DNA of 64,000 nucleotides from Centrapalus pauciflorus (GCA_020465985.1 JAANYP010000397.1:356298-420297); one strand, 5' to 3'; shown: positions 21,449-32,255, counted from the stretch's first letter. The notes: a model not told the origin generated them from the letters alone. Translations and numbers: made by a program.

Positions 21449-22140
21449 TCACTCTTGGAAATTACCCTTTTAGCGCAAGATTACGATACTTAAAACACAT
21501 GGGTATTTTGACCATCTTTTCTCTCTATGCATGTTTATGATAAAAATTTTCTTTTTAATGTCATGCTTAGATCTCTATAATTTTCTAACTCAAGTTATCT
21601 AGCTGGTCCTTGTAGCGAGATTTAGGTCAATAAATCCCAAACCAGACGGTTTTAGGGGATAAGGCATGAATGGTACCCCAGAGGACTTAATTTCCCGAAC
21701 CATGTAGACTATAATTAAATCGCTTTTTGAGGCTAAAAACATGATTAAGCTCTCCCCCTTATTGCATGAGTTTCCAAAATCTTTTGACACATTACTTATA
21801 TTTAAGCCCCAATATAATTTAATCTACTTGAATTCGATTTACATAACAAAAATGTTAACTATTATTACGACTCTTTTCTTAATTATAGAATATCCTATCA
21901 ACACTAACCAATTCCCTAGTACATATATTTTCTATTTATCATCATTTTCCACGGCCTGATTGGCAAACAAGACACGAATGGGGAAGATAAGACAAACTAT
22001 ATAATCATTAAAATCTATAAAAGGACTCGGCTAAAAAAAATAAAAGAAGACATTACTAAAATAAAAATGCACACTACAAACTAAACATAAAAGGACAGAA
22101 AATAAAGAACAAAGAACAAGTAAAGAGAGTACCCGATCAG
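21449..22140 (-). other. Element C internal non-coding region
   Basis: Continuation of element C after the B insertion. AT-rich, with no ORF that I recognise. It is downstream of the gag-like ORF on the minus strand. Confidence 0.5.
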
Positions 22141-22695
22141 TAGGGAGGAGGAGGAGGACCGAAGACGCTGCTGAAGAAGTCTACATAAGGGCCTTGATCT
22201 GCGGGGTTTTGTGGTGGATGTGGAAACACGTGAATGGGACCTGGTCTAGTAAATCCTGCCTGCCATGCGCTGGCTAACGCTGATAAGTATCTACGGCAGA
22301 GTCATAGGACTGGTAGTTGGGCATAGTATAATCAGCATATGACTGATATGGCAACCCGGCATGGGAATCCTCATGATGTCGGACTCCCTCCCAGTACGCC
22401 CAATTATGGTGCTCGTAATAGGCATTTTGATATGCCAAAGCTCTCTGCCCGTCCTGAAGCTGATCTAACCGACCTGATAGATAATCAACCCTATCATAAA
22501 TATGGGTCATTTTTCCATTCATCTCATCTAACCTCTAGGTCAAGTCCTCACGGAACTCACCTTGACCCACCACCAAATATTCTAACCGCCTCATAACGCG
22601 GTAAAAGTCAGCATCGTCATTGCCTCGACTGTGCGAGGTAGACGCTCCCCGATTCGGCTCTTCGGGCCGAACTTCCGCGTCATTCGTGGCTTTCT

Positions 22696-22738
<43 letters not shown>

Positions 22739-23090
22739 ATCCTCCGTGTAATCCTCGATAAATGACTGATTTGTTTCTTTGTTGAATATCTCAAACCCCT
22801 AATCAACTTCCCTGAAAACCAGAGTGAGGAACATGGCGACCGTAATGTACATCGCCGAGACTGGGGAAGCAAGGGAATCTTGTGAAGGTGCACCCATCCT
22901 CTCAAGAAATTTAGAGATCAACCATCCATGGGGGATGATCTTCCTCTCTCTCGTGTCGTACATAGTCCAAATATCATTAATGACCGTCCATGCGAAGGAT
23001 AGTCTGGGCTTACCCTTGAGAAGGGCGTGAAGAACAGTGATGTCCCGATGTCTGACCTTAGATAGGTCACTATCTCGTGCCAAGATGTTA
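22141..23090 (-). pseudogene. Element C gag-like ORF (putative plant transposon protein family)
   Basis: Minus-strand translation in more than one frame. The N-terminal portion (about 23083-22800) has ARDSDLSKVRHRDITVLHAL, HGWLISKFLERMGAP and related text. This fits the 'putative plant transposon protein' domain found in one-ORF TAT/Athila-type elements; I recall the family and did not search for it. A Ser/Arg/Glu low-complexity stretch follows, encoded by a (CT)n run at 22696-22732. The C-terminal portion (22522-22274) has a short helix, RVDYLSGRLDQLQDGQRA, then a Tyr/His-rich tail (YQNAYYEHHNWAYWEG). At least one frameshift separates the portions. It would be the only protein of element C. 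Confidence 0.6.
22696..22738. repeat. (CT)n microsatellite
   Basis: An almost uninterrupted CT run inside the gag-like ORF of element C; it translates to alternating Arg-Glu on the minus strand and is a likely source of the frame disruption. Confidence 0.9.
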
Positions 23091-23151
23091 CTGAAACCAT
23101 GAGACTACCGAAACTTATACCGAAACCTCTAAGGTTTTGGTAATGTACCCA

Positions 23152-23154
<3 letters not shown>

Positions 23155-23246
<92 letters not shown>
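23155..23246. repeat. (AT)n microsatellite with flanking CCGAAACC motifs
   Basis: About 92 bases of AT dinucleotide. On both sides (23091-23140 and 23247-23310) accgaaacc or close variants occur about seven times, including a hairpin CCGAAACCTctaAGGTTTTGG. Confidence 0.9.
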
Positions 23247-23248
<2 letters not shown>

Positions 23249-24024
23249 GAAACCTTCACATAAGACCACCGAAACCATCAAGATTGATACCGACACCATT
23301 TGGTTTCAGTTCTTTTTACTAGTCTCGGTATATGCATGCATATTACAAAACAGTTCCAGCAATTATGTAAATATGTATATATCTCTATGTGTGTGGGCAG
23401 TATGTAAAAGAAACCACAAATGTGAGGCATGTATGTGTATATCTCTAGGTTGTTACATAAAATAACAGCAAGCAACTAACGAATTGATTAACAAATAAAT
23501 TTGAAGATAACCATTTACGGGATCACTACGGCATAAGTTATTACTCAATTGAATTTCATGCAACAATCACATAGACATAATTAATTTCGTAGTCAGATTA
23601 ATGATAAATATTTTTACCAATAAATCTCGGCATAGCGCATGCAATATTCATTACTTGTCTTAATTCATAAACTACTAGACTCGACACTAATAATAATACC
23701 ACTATAAACTATCTTGCTTTTACCAATCAAAACATTTACTCATAATAATAACCGAATGCATATCATTTGCATTACACATAAAGTATTCAATAAACACGAA
23801 ATACATAAAAACATGAAATGAAAAACAAAAATGTAAAACTTAGTCGTAGATCCTCCGCAAACGGCTATGGTGTTTAGCCGCTCATCGTGTGCTCTTCACC
23901 GAGAATGGTTGGAGACATCATCGTAGGTTTGAGCAGTAGCAATCCACCTCCTTCGTACTTGAATCGTGAATCAACTCCGGCAGGGCTTCGCCACTTTTTT
24001 TTCAACACTTCGGGACCTCTAAAA

Positions 24025-24392
24025 TCGGCTACCTTCAACCTCTATTTATAGAGGGAGTGAAATTTAGGGTTTTGGGTTCAAAAACGCGTCTGCTGAGAAT
24101 TTATGCCGCACTAGTGTAGGCCTGGCGTAGGCCTGCACCCCCATGCGCTGGGGGTACGGCCTGGGCTGCGCTGGAAGTGCTCTTTAACTCTGAAATCTCT
24201 TGTTTTGCAGCGTAGGGTGGTGCAGGTCTGTGCCCCTACCGGCTCGGTTGACGCTGAATTTTCTTGAGCTGCTTCCATTTGACCTCTTGACCCTGAAACA
24301 CAATTTTGGAGTAATAATATGGAAGTTACGAAGCATCGGTGCTTAAAATGAGCCTAAAATGATACAAAACACATAATTTTATAGTCTTATCA
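24025..24392 (-). repeat. Element C 5' LTR (right), recognisable part
   Basis: Aligns with 3580-3941 of the left LTR: tgctgagaatttatgccgca, the GC-rich ggcctgggctgcgctggaagtgct, and the end atagtcttatca. The inner boundary is not visible. 23400-24024 is probably LTR too, but it does not align with the left copy, and no primer-binding site was found, so the LTR/leader junction seems rearranged. Confidence 0.65.
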
Positions 24393-26514
24393 GTAACGGC
24401 GTATCGCAGTTCCATGCTATTTCACATTGCTTTCTGAAATGCTCCACACACTTGTTGAAAGTGTATTCAATGCAAGCTATAATTGGTAGTAGTCTGGCTG
24501 AACGCAAGGAATTATTCATGCACTCTGTTATGTTTGTTATGAGGTAGCCCCAATGCATATGATCACGATCATGCACTAGAGTCCAGTTACTTGTACCAAT
24601 TTCCTTTAGATACTCCCTAGCATCCTCATTTAGCATGCATTCTCTAACGAAATGTTTGTACTTCCTCTTTTGGGTTGTAGAACTCATGCCCCAACACAGT
24701 TTCTTCAACATTGATACCTTGAACTGTGTCATAAGATTGCTTCGTACATGGAACAGACAATAACAATGGTAAGCAAACGGCTCCGTCCAATCATGCAGAT
24801 TTTGCATTGCGTTGATGATCCCTATATGTTTGTCCGAAATTACACACAAAGGTTTCGTTGATTTATTGGCAACGTACAACCTAAACATTTCAAAGAACCT
24901 TGTATAACTATTATTTGATTCTTCATTAACGATAGCATATGCAATTTGCAACATATGGTTGTTTGCATCTTTTGTTACTGATGTTAGTAACTTTACTCTA
25001 TAATAACCTCTCAAATATGTTCTGTTGACACAAATTACCAGATGACATCTTTGAAACGCTTTTATAGAAGGTCCGAAGCTCCAAAAGACATATTTGAAAG
25101 TTGCACAGTCAGGATAGCTTTGAGGATGATCTTGCCATCTAACAATTGTGTCTTTGTTTGCGGACTGTAATGCATTGATGTATGTTGGAAACTCTTGGAA
25201 GTTGCTTTCCCAACTACCGTAAATATTCTCAATAGCATTTTTTCGGCCATGCCACCCTTTCATATAAGACACATCCACTTTAAATTCATGCTTTATATGG
25301 GCATGTACCTGTTTCACAGGCATGTCGATCCTTTCTCTTACGAAATGGCTTACACTAACAGCCATGTCCTTCGATTTTAAGGACCGATTATTGTTGCAGA
25401 CGACGCTCCTATGACAATTATGTGCATCCACCCACTTATAAATTTGCCACGGATTGTTTTTCTTTTTCTCTGATGCATGAACGATCCACTTGCACTCGCG
25501 TGTTTGGACAACTTCCTGGGATGGTTTATGAGTTGTTTAACACTTCGCTGTAAAGATGGCCGGTGTGTTTTCCCTAACAATGAGCTCTCTATTTTGTTGG
25601 ATAATCAATCTTCTATTGTCAAATATAAGCTCATTGTTTTCCCTTGAAGCACATTTTTCGCCTTGTTATGTTAGTTGTGTGACACCACATATCTAACTCC
25701 TCATCTCCAACCCAATCTGGTAAGTCGTTTTCGTTCATGTTTTGATGGAACACTATTGAAGTTGCTACTGCAATATTTTGAGAAGGAAGTTCAACATCTT
25801 CGTCATCGTGAATGTCAGGATGTATATCTTCATCAACAGACGCTTCCTGCAGTACCAAATGCTCAGAGCTACAGTCATTCGAATCTTCAAAACCACCGCA
25901 AGTCACGGTGCCTTCACGATCTTCATGATACTGTGAACCATGTAACATGGTTTCTAACACAGCATCACGTTGTTGTGTAGTTTCTAGATGCTCAGTAAAC
26001 TTGCATTGTTGATTATTTATTTGTTGTGAAAATGGAAACCTCGTTTGGCCGACGTCGTCTTATTGAGATGTATAAGCAGTATGTTGTGAAACAAAATCAT
26101 AACTGAGATTGACGTCCATAGCATCTGAAACAGATATGTTTTGAAGTTGTTCCAAAAATGAAAATGATTGTGTTGGTGCTTGATTGTGTTCCTCCAAGAT
26201 AACTTCGACGTGTCCCATAAAATGATGTTGTGTGCTCGCCAAGTAGTACAAAACGCCTAAGCTTTCATCGCTAAAGACTTCCGATCGAATGTCAATACCT
26301 TGGAATTGATATAGGAGGTACAAGCAAACTTTGGACACCCTCCTATTAACTTGAAGTCTAGATGATACAAATCTACAAAATCACTATAGGATATACGTTG
26401 TTCGATAACTATGGTTGAAGTATGGGTTCTGGAATCACAAATATCGCTACAATTGATATAAGACACACAACCCGCCCAATACAAATTAACAAGAAATGGA
26501 GTATGTGGCTCCAT
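24393..26514 (-). pseudogene. MULE (MuDR-type) transposase, N-terminal and catalytic part
   Basis: Starts at the ATG at 26514. The N-terminus (MEPHTPFLVNLYWAGCVSYI, then RISYSDFVDLYHLDFKLIG) is followed by an acidic linker (DEDIHPDIHDDEDVELP, near 25800). Next come a MuDR-type DNA-binding region (25370-25580; ECKWIVHASEKKK) and the MULE catalytic domain (24393-25250; FKYVFWSFGPSIKAF, SDKHIGIINAM, ITECMNNSLRSARLLP). The first catalytic Asp of the family's DGTHL-type motif is Asn here (VNRTYL; codon at 25024-25026). The Asp in SDKHIGI and the Glu in TECMN remain. Frameshifts near 26260 and 25980 and stops near 25630 break the frame. The transposase would bind the element's ends and cut in the nucleus; this copy is dead. 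It continues at 3370 after element C. Confidence 0.88.
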
Positions 26515-27034
26515 AACAAAACATTATACGTTTACAAACGGAAATATTATTTGTGTACGATAAAGTGTTATTTCATCCATACATTTTCAATTCATGTATA
26601 TATAGGCGAAACAACAGTAATTCGGTGTTACAAACAGTAAGATTCTCTCAGGATATGTAATTCAGTGTTACGAACTCCGAATGTCAGCAACAGTAAGATT
26701 CTGTCAGCCAAGAGGTGACAAGGCTCTGTAATTCGGTGTTCTTAACACCGAATTTTGACATTCTGTCCGCCTGGAGGCGACAAGGCCCTGTAATTCGGTG
26801 TTACGAACACCAATGTCAGCAACAGTAAGATTCTGTCAGCCAGGAGGTGACAAGGCCCTGTAATTCAGTGTTACGAACACCGAATGTCAGCAACAGTAAG
26901 CATCTATCAGCCCGGAGGTGACAATGCCCTGTAATTCGGTGTTACGAACACCGAATGCCGATACATTATAAATAGACCGTGTTAATAAATCTTTGTTCAC
27001 AAAACGTAGTGACTAAATATCCTTTTTTACAAAA
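26515..27034. promoter_or_regulatory. Divergent promoter region of the MULE
   Basis: Separates the transposase start (26514, minus) from the ATG of a small plus-strand gene (27035). A minus-strand TATA box (ctatatata, 26597-26605) lies about 85 bases before the transposase ATG, and a plus-strand one (tataaata, 26967-26974) lies about 61 bases before the other ATG. The palindromic tandem array 26620-26956 lies exactly between the two TATA boxes. That the two genes share regulation is inference. Confidence 0.6.
26620..26956. repeat. Tandem repeats of about 70 bp, each with a 23-nt palindrome
   Basis: About five complete or partial units of a text beginning gattctgtcagccaggaggt and ending gtcagcaacagtaa. 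Each unit carries a palindrome with arms ATTCGGTGTT and AACACCGAAT around a 3-base centre. Perfect arms occur in the last unit (26934-26956); other units have 1-2 changes or a TCT/CTT-type centre. The leftmost unit is truncated (26620-26640). Confidence 0.85.
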
Positions 27035-27355
27035 ATGAGTTCAACTGCAGCAACTAAAAGTTGGTACATTTATGGACTAGAAGATCCGAAACCTGACCTT
27101 GAACATTACGGTAGTTTATCTTCTTAATTAATAGTTATTTAACTTTTTTGAGTCTTTTATGCATCAATAATTAGTTTAACTTTAACAGATGAGTTTCAAG
27201 ATGTCCTTAGCATCAAAGTTCATGTAAACGGAGTATTAACAGATAAGCCATGCCGAGATTACATCAAATGGCAAAATCCATTACGTTCATTGCGTTTAAA
27301 TAAATCAATTCAATGGAATGGTGGTTCAAAGTTGACATTCTACAAGATGCTTTAG
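27035..27355 (+). CDS. Small two-exon gene, unknown function, divergent from MULE transposase
   Basis: Not recognised. Exon 1 is 27035-27110 (MSSTAATKSWYIYGLEDP and seven more residues). A 78-base AT-rich intron, 27111-27188, has gt..ag ends and a pyrimidine/A-rich tract (taactttaacag) at its 3' end. Exon 2 is 27189-27355 and contains EFQDVLSIKVHVNGVL and LRLNKSIQWNGG, stop TAG at 27353. The spliced product is 80 residues, soluble-looking, with no signal peptide or membrane segment. Support: TATA box 61 bases upstream, in-frame joining across canonical splice sites, and a sensible protein-like composition. It may be the first part of a longer gene, since element G' begins at 27424. It may be an accessory gene of the MULE, like the second genes of some Mutator elements, or a captured host exon pair. 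Confidence 0.5.
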
Positions 27356-27423
27356 AATACCCTTAAAGGTACCAAAACAAATAGTTTTACTACCATGTAA
27401 CTAGTGTTGACTTGGATTCAAAT
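27356..27423. other. Short MULE-side flank
   Basis: AT-rich; no feature recognised. The MULE's right terminal inverted repeat was not found before the LTR begins at 27424. Confidence 0.4.
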
Positions 27424-28698
27424 TGAAACACCCATACAACTAATACAAGTATTTCGATACAATTATACAATAATTTATTCAAAGTACTTGGGAAAATACG
27501 GATAAATTTAAAACTTTTAGATAAATGATAATCCACATGATTCCAAACGCTTTGCATAAGACATGACAGTGTGTCGGGTGCCAAAACTGGGTCCAACTCG
27601 ACGAGTTAAGGGACCCACTCGCCGAGTTGACCCACCCGAAATTCAGGTCTTCATAGAACCGAATGATGGTTTGAACTCAGGTCCACGCCCATCCAGATTT
27701 CTGATCCTCACATCCGAATTCGGATCCAACCATCTGAACTTCGGATCCTTTCATCCGAAACTCGGATGTCAAATCTTCCGAAAACTCATACTTAGAAAAT
27801 TTTCTTTCAATGCTCAAGGCCAACTCGTCGAGTTCACCACGCAACTCGCCAAGTTTGAGTGCAGGTCTGCACATTCTGTCTTACAGATTTTAATGCCAAA
27901 ATTACCAAAACTTATTCTCATTTATTACAAACGGTTGGGAAACATTTCCCAACCTAGATATACATATTTTGAGTCATTTAAACCATCAAAACACAATTTT
28001 TTTTTCTTTTTTTAATCGTCAAGAGTTCATAAGAACTCTAACTTGGGTTTTTGGGTTAAACCCACCACAATACATTAAAACATGCATATTATGTCTTTAA
28101 ATGATAAATCTAACATATTTCATCATTATCCTTCAAGATCTAAAGATTTCTAAACATTCTTCATAAAAAACCCATTTAGGGTTCTCATCTTCTTGAAATG
28201 AAGATGATGGGGACAAGAAAAGAGTAAGAGTTTTACAAAATAAGAGTTGGTACCTCTTGAATCATCAAAATCGTGAGAAGTTTTCCCTAAAAAAATCTAA
28301 TTTTGCTTTCTTCTTCTTCCCCAAAAACTCTCTCTAATTTTCTCTCTTTTGAATGGTTGAAATGGAAGAACACACACACAAATGTATGTGTGTGTGTGTG
28401 TGTCTGCGTATGAAACAAGCAAGGAAAAAGGAGATTTCTTTTTCCTTTTTCTTTTAAATCCTTCAACCTTTCATTATTTATTTCTAAGTGCCTATAATTA
28501 TTATCATTTCTTTTAAAATTCATTCTTCATAATCATCTTTTATTTATAAAACCACCACAATGTTATTACTTTCCTTTATTTAACAATTCAAAATATTCAA
28601 ATGAGTATTTTGACATAATTATACTAAATATATTTAATCACCGCATTAATCGATTCTTATGTCATATAAATCATTATTTACTCATCAAAGTAAATTAC
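27424..28698 (-). repeat. Partial gypsy LTR (G'), internally deleted
   Basis: Begins tgaaacacccatacaac like the LTRs at 44607 and 52700 and is closest to the latter. Compared with 52700-55104 it lacks about 1 kb (between gtgtcg and ccaaaactggg) and stops at aaattacctatt, short of the expected gttaca end. It contains the atccgaattcggat motif array (27630-27780) and (TG)n at 28376-28402. ORFs here are not supported. Confidence 0.75.
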
Positions 28699-29222
28699 CT
28701 ATTCGCCGAGCCACAGGGACCGACTCACCGAGTCGACCATCCGAAATTCGAATCTCTTCTAAATTGAAATGGTCCGAAATTCGGGTCATAGCTTATCCGA
28801 ATTTTGGATCGACCCATCCAAAATTCAGAACCTATGACATCCGAAACTTCATACTTACAAAATTGTCTTTCAAAATTTAAGGCCGACTTGCCGAGTCGCA
28901 TGCAGGTCTGCACTTTCTGCCTTACGGATTTAATGCTAAAAATACCAAAACTTTTCTACAATAATTACAAACGTTTGGAAATCATTCCCAAACATATATA
29001 TACACTTTTAAACCCATTTTAGCCACCAAAAAATCAGTGTCACTCTTTTGGATCATCTAGAGTTCATATGAACTCCATCTTGGGGTTTTGAGATAAACCC
29101 ACCACAACACATTAAATCTTGCATATCATGATTTTAAATGGTGGATCTAACATATTTCATCATTTTCTTTCAAGATCTAACCATTTCTAAGAGTTCTTCA
29201 TAAAAACCCATTTGGGGTTTCT
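28699..29222 (-). repeat. Element D 3' LTR remnant (middle section only)
   Basis: Matches about 45790-46395 of the complete D LTR (cgagtcgaccatccgaaatt to cccatttggggtttctc). It joins G' on the left, and on the right joins pol coding sequence directly, with no LTR end, polypurine tract or 3' UTR. A deletion removed those plus the polyprotein's C-terminus. Confidence 0.75.
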
Positions 29223-30540
29223 CACTTATTCAAATAGCTAACGTGGAAGGTGTCATGAAATTCTGCCAACTCAACGGGCAACTCAAATTTATAAGTTCGG
29301 GGTCCGACACGTTCGGTAATAAGAAACGGTCCAACATATCGAGGACTTAACTTTCCTCGCTTCCCAAATCTCTTAATCCCTTTCCACGGAGATACTTTAA
29401 GCATTACGAAATCTCCCACTGCAAACTCAATATCTTTATGACGTTTGTCCGAGTATGCATTCTGTCGATCTTGGACAGCTTTTATTCGCTCACGAATAAT
29501 CTGAATTTTATCATGCGTCTCATAAAGCAATTCGGGTCCCGCTAACGGTTTCTCACCTGCTTCACGCCAACACGTCGGAGTTCGACACTTTCGACCATAG
29601 AACGACTCATACGGAGCCATCTTTATCGAAGAATGATAACTATTGTTGTAGGCGAATTACATATGAGGTAGGTGTGTATCCCAATTTCCACCTAGATCGA
29701 TCACACACGCATGCAACATATCTTCCATCGTCTGATTGGTACGCTCAGTCTAGCCGTCAGTTTGGGGACGAAACGTCGAACTCAAATTAACACGCATTAC
29801 CAACTGATCCTGCATACTTTGCCTAAATCTTGAAGTAAATCTTGAATTGCGATCCGAAACAATAGATTTTGGAATCTCATGGCGTACGATAATCTCATAG
29901 ATATACATTCGCGCCAATCTTTCCAAAGGAAAGTTTTCTCGTATCGGCAAAAAGTGTGCGGATTTCATCAGTCGATCCACAATAACCCAGATAGCATCAT
30001 GTTGTCGTTGGGTCTTCGGAAGCTTTACCACAAACTCCATCGTGATGTGATCCCACTTCCACTACGGTATCTCGAGTGGTTGCAAATTTTCAGATGGTTT
30101 TTGATGTTCGGCCTTGACTTGCAAGCAAGTCAAACACTATTCAACATGATTACCAACGTCTCGTTTCATTCCGGGCCACCAATATTCTGATTTCAAATCC
30201 TGATACATCTTAGCACTCCTGAGGTGAATGGAGAACTTGGAATTATGACCATCTTCTAAAATCGTCTTGCGCACATCACCGATCTTTGGAACCCAAATAC
30301 GATCTTTAAACATTTTCAAACCGTTGCTGCCCTCGGTTAACAACACACTTTGACCCACCATTATTTCAGACTTAATATTTTCCTCTTTAAGGCCCTTGAT
30401 TTGCCACTTTCGAATGTCATCAAGGATAGAGGAAGTCCCAACTACATGCGTTAGCGCATAACAAGTCGCTTCCGGATATCTCTTTCAGCTTAAGGCGTCA
30501 GGCACTACATTGGCTTTTCCAGTGTGGTAAAGGATTTCAC
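29222..30540 (-). pseudogene. Element D integrase remnant
   Basis: Fragments in order on the minus strand. Zinc-finger region: 30361-30137, HNSKFSIHLRSAKMYQDL, WWPGMKRDVGNH; the expected Pro of IHPG is Leu-Arg. Catalytic core: 30040-29750, FVVKLPKTQRQHDAIWVI, SDRNSRFTSRF, TFRPQTDG. C-terminal region: 29620-29222, LYETHDKIQIIRERIK, SPRYVGPF, FHVSYLNK. The first catalytic Asp (normally MDF) reads Glu (MEF) and the second is present. A TAG at 29750-29752 interrupts just before the catalytic Glu segment. The protein is cut at FHVSYLNK by the deletion at 29222, so any chromodomain-like tail is gone. Confidence 0.88.
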
Positions 30541-31974
30541 AGTCATAATCATTAATCAATTCCATGGCACGTCGCTATCGCATGTTTAACTCTTTCTGAT
30601 AAAAAAATATGTCTCAATCTCATATGATCAGTAAACAACTGATATTTAGTACCATACAGGTAATATCGCAAGATTTTTAAAGCAAAAGTGATAGCATCTA
30701 ATTCCAGATCAAGAGTCAGACGACTCTTTTCATAATCCTTCAGCAGTCTAGATGCATAAGCTATCACTTTTCCTCGTTACATCAACACGCAACCCAATCC
30801 ATTTATCGAGGCATCACTATAAACAGCAAAATCTTCGTTCTGTTCTGGCAACGCAAGCACCGGAGCGTCGGTCAACCGACCCTTCAAGGTCTGAAATGCC
30901 TCATTCTATGGCTCTTCCCACACAAACTTCGCATTCTTATGCATCAACGAAGTGAGTGGGAGGACTATTTTTGAGAAATCTTTAATAAACCGTCGGTAAT
31001 AGCTGGCCAATCCAAGGAAACTTTGAATCTCAGCAACATTTCTAGGCGCTTCCCAGCTTTTGATGGCTTCAATCTTGGAGGGACCCACATAACAGCCTCA
31101 CAAGATATGACATGCCCTAAAAAATTCACTTACCGCAACCAAAATTCGCACTTTGAGAACTTAGCATACAACCGTTCGCTTCGAAGAAGTTCGAGCAATT
31201 CTCTCAAATGCACCGCATGATCCTCCTCCGTCTTGGAATATACCAAGATATCATCGAGAAACACTATGACTGACTTTTCGAGCATTAGGTGGCACACACG
31301 ATTCATTAAGTCCATAAAGGGCGTATGGGCATTAGTTAGCCCAAAAGGCATCACTAAAAACTCGTAATGTCCATAGCGGGTCCGAAAAGCAGTTTTCGGC
31401 ACATCTTCCTCACGAACCTTAAGTTGGTGATAACCTAAACGAAGGTCTATTTTCGAGAAATAAGCATCTCCTTGTAGTTGATCAAACAAATCATCAATAC
31501 GAGGCAGAGGATACTTATTCTTTATTGTCACTTTGTTCAATTCTCTATAGTCAATACACATTCGCAAGGTTCCATCATTCTTTCGCACGAACAGCACCGA
31601 AGCACCCCACGGTGAGGTACTCGGCCGAATAAACCCTTTTCTAATAGCTCTTCTAATTGAGCCATCATTTCCTTCATTTCCGAAGGTGCTAAACGATACG
31701 GAGCACGCGAAATTGGTGCAGCTCCAGGCACCAGCTCAATCCGAAATTCTACTGATCGGTCTGGTGGTAATCCCGGTAAGTCATCAGGAAACACATTGGG
31801 ATATTCATTAACCACTGGCACATCCTTTAGGCTTTTTCCTTCTTTCTTAACATTCAACACACAAGCTAAGTAGTATTGGCAACCTTTACTTAAATTTTTA
31901 CGGCGTGAACAAACGAACAATTCTTTTAGCGCAAACAATAGTAGCAAGATTATAGGCCAACCAATCCATGCCAA
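30541..31974 (-). pseudogene. Element D RT-RNase H remnant
   Basis: RT begins near 31860 (DVPVVNEYPNVFPDDLPGLP), continues MLFVRKNDGTLRMCIDYREL, KIDLRLGYHQLKV and FLDDILVYSKTEEDH (31597-31130), then FLGLASYYRRFI (31088-30906). RNase H follows in pieces (YASRLLKDYEKSRLTLDLELD near 30767). At least four frameshifts or stops lie between these blocks. The catalytic FLDD pair of RT is intact. Confidence 0.88.
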
Positions 31975-32255
31975 CTATCATACCAAAATCTTTGGTATTA
32001 ATAGAGATAGCTCGATATCAAAATTATGCCCATCTATGGTCAGGATACAGTCATAATATATTTGGGTGGCACTAACTGATTTCCCGTTTGCCATATCAAC
32101 GATTAAAGGGAATGGCATCAACGAAGGTACAACATCTAATTTCGTGCAAATGCTTTAGATTTATAGGACACACTCGCACCAGAATCAAATAACACTATAG
32201 CAGGTAAAGAATTTAAAAAAGAAAGTACCGGTTACAACATCCGGCACATCCTGCG
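31975..32255 (-). pseudogene. Element D protease remnant
   Basis: Minus-strand translation shows a VLFDSGAS-type aspartic protease motif near 32170-32195, in the expected place between zinc knuckles and RT. Frames are broken around it. No other coding content is seen. Confidence 0.6.

Larger units (their letters stand above)
3376..24392 (-). mobile_element. Element C: TAT/Ogre-like LTR retrotransposon, probably non-autonomous, split by element B
   Basis: Bounded by TG (3376) and CA (24392) with GTAAC duplications. The ends are related: 3580-3941 matches 24025-24392. The polypurine tract beside the left LTR lies on the minus strand, so the left LTR is the 3' one. On the minus strand, the end of that LTR carries a text (ggattcgacccttact) that I know from TAT/Ogre-type plant LTRs. 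Real internal sequence is only 3942-4131 and 21449 to about 23400; the rest is element B with A inside. The only coding content is a gag-like ORF at 22141-23090. No protease, RT or integrase was found, hence the non-autonomous call, which is inference. Confidence 0.75.

Noticed and set aside
22918..23322. Frames of repeated Ile-Tyr
   Set aside because: Translation of the (AT)n microsatellite only.
26620..26956. CRISPR-like array (regular repeats with spacers)
   Set aside because: Plant nuclear context, spacers are themselves repeated, no cas genes; it is a tandem repeat with palindromes.
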